Under the pieces are notes generated by a model. The model had not been told where the DNA came from. It did not search any database and worked only from the letters and a program-made list of their open reading frames with translations. Of a DNA stretch of 64,000 nt, positions 63,986 through 64,000 are shown in pieces. A program made the position numbers and the translations under genes. Positions within the stretch are counted from its first letter, which is position 1. Each line of letters opens with the position of its first letter. This DNA comes from Dokdonella sp. (GTDB lineage Bacteria; Pseudomonadota; Gammaproteobacteria; Xanthomonadales; Rhodanobacteraceae). The DNA lies in assembly GCF_019634775.1 (NCBI RefSeq), contig NZ_JAHCAS010000001.1, forward strand, positions 682,001 to 746,000, in the 5' to 3' direction.

Positions 63986-64000
63986 GGGATCGGGAATGAT

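Overview
The window is GC-rich chromosomal DNA from a gammaproteobacterium. Gene content and order point to the Xanthomonadales/Lysobacterales, perhaps near Dokdonella/Rhodanobacter (inference). Supporting signs are a Clp-type CRP-like regulator divergent from speD, a PepSY gene followed by a Xanthomonas-like PhoP/PhoQ pair, trpC coupled to a HAD phosphatase, and abundant GTAG/GTGGGAGC-type REP palindromes between genes. There is no phage, plasmid or CRISPR signature.

Layout. 0-1.1 kb: 5' end of a class III alcohol dehydrogenase gene, then an array of nearly identical 170-bp tandem repeats abutting the 3' end of tRNA-Gln(CUG). 1.2-2.2 kb: rpsI-rplM, with tRNA-Gln directly downstream. 2.4-9.6 kb: Fe-S oxidoreductase plus coq7, speD/clp divergent pair, HAD/trpC, lipoprotein M28 peptidase. 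9.8-17.5 kb: CorA-like protein, AI-2E transporter family, class C acid phosphatase, lipoprotein, plsB. 17.6-23.7 kb: YdcH, ttcA, rdgC, YgjP, hydrolase, hemH, a secreted protein with a C-terminal sorting-like tail. 23.8-28.1 kb: SYLF protein, tatABC, ribbon-helix-helix-like protein, PilB/GspE-type ATPase. 28.2-37.8 kb: glyQS, FHA-GGDEF protein, YbaY-like lipoprotein, tex, mnmG. 37.8-38.8 kb: an intergenic region with a candidate structured RNA ending in a terminator, then a 65-codon gene with an exact sigma-54 promoter and its own terminator. 38.9-47.6 kb: pepN, PLP enzyme, a decayed EamA transporter, NTF2-like protein, tag, CtlX-like protein, PepSY-phoP-phoQ. 47.7-64 kb: a surface-polysaccharide cluster with GT4 enzymes, a DUF4214 protein, a methyltransferase, a GT-C protein, a Wzm/Wzt ABC exporter, a GT2-GT4-sulfotransferase fusion, a Gmd-like enzyme and more glycosyltransferases.

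How the genes work together. Most blocks are housekeeping modules tied by 1-4 nt stop/start overlaps (ATGA or TGATG), which suggests translational coupling. The polysaccharide cluster looks like an ABC-transporter-dependent O-antigen or capsule system: Gmd makes the GDP-sugar, the glycosyltransferases build and decorate the chain, and Wzm/Wzt export it. Clp and the GGDEF protein suggest c-di-GMP signalling.

The most unusual features are the tRNA-Gln-linked tandem array, in which each unit carries a copy of the tRNA 3' end and which resembles the E. coli tyrT/rtT arrangement; the tRNA 3' end lying inside a perfect 30-bp inverted repeat; the sigma-54-driven small gene; and the candidate structured RNA next to it.
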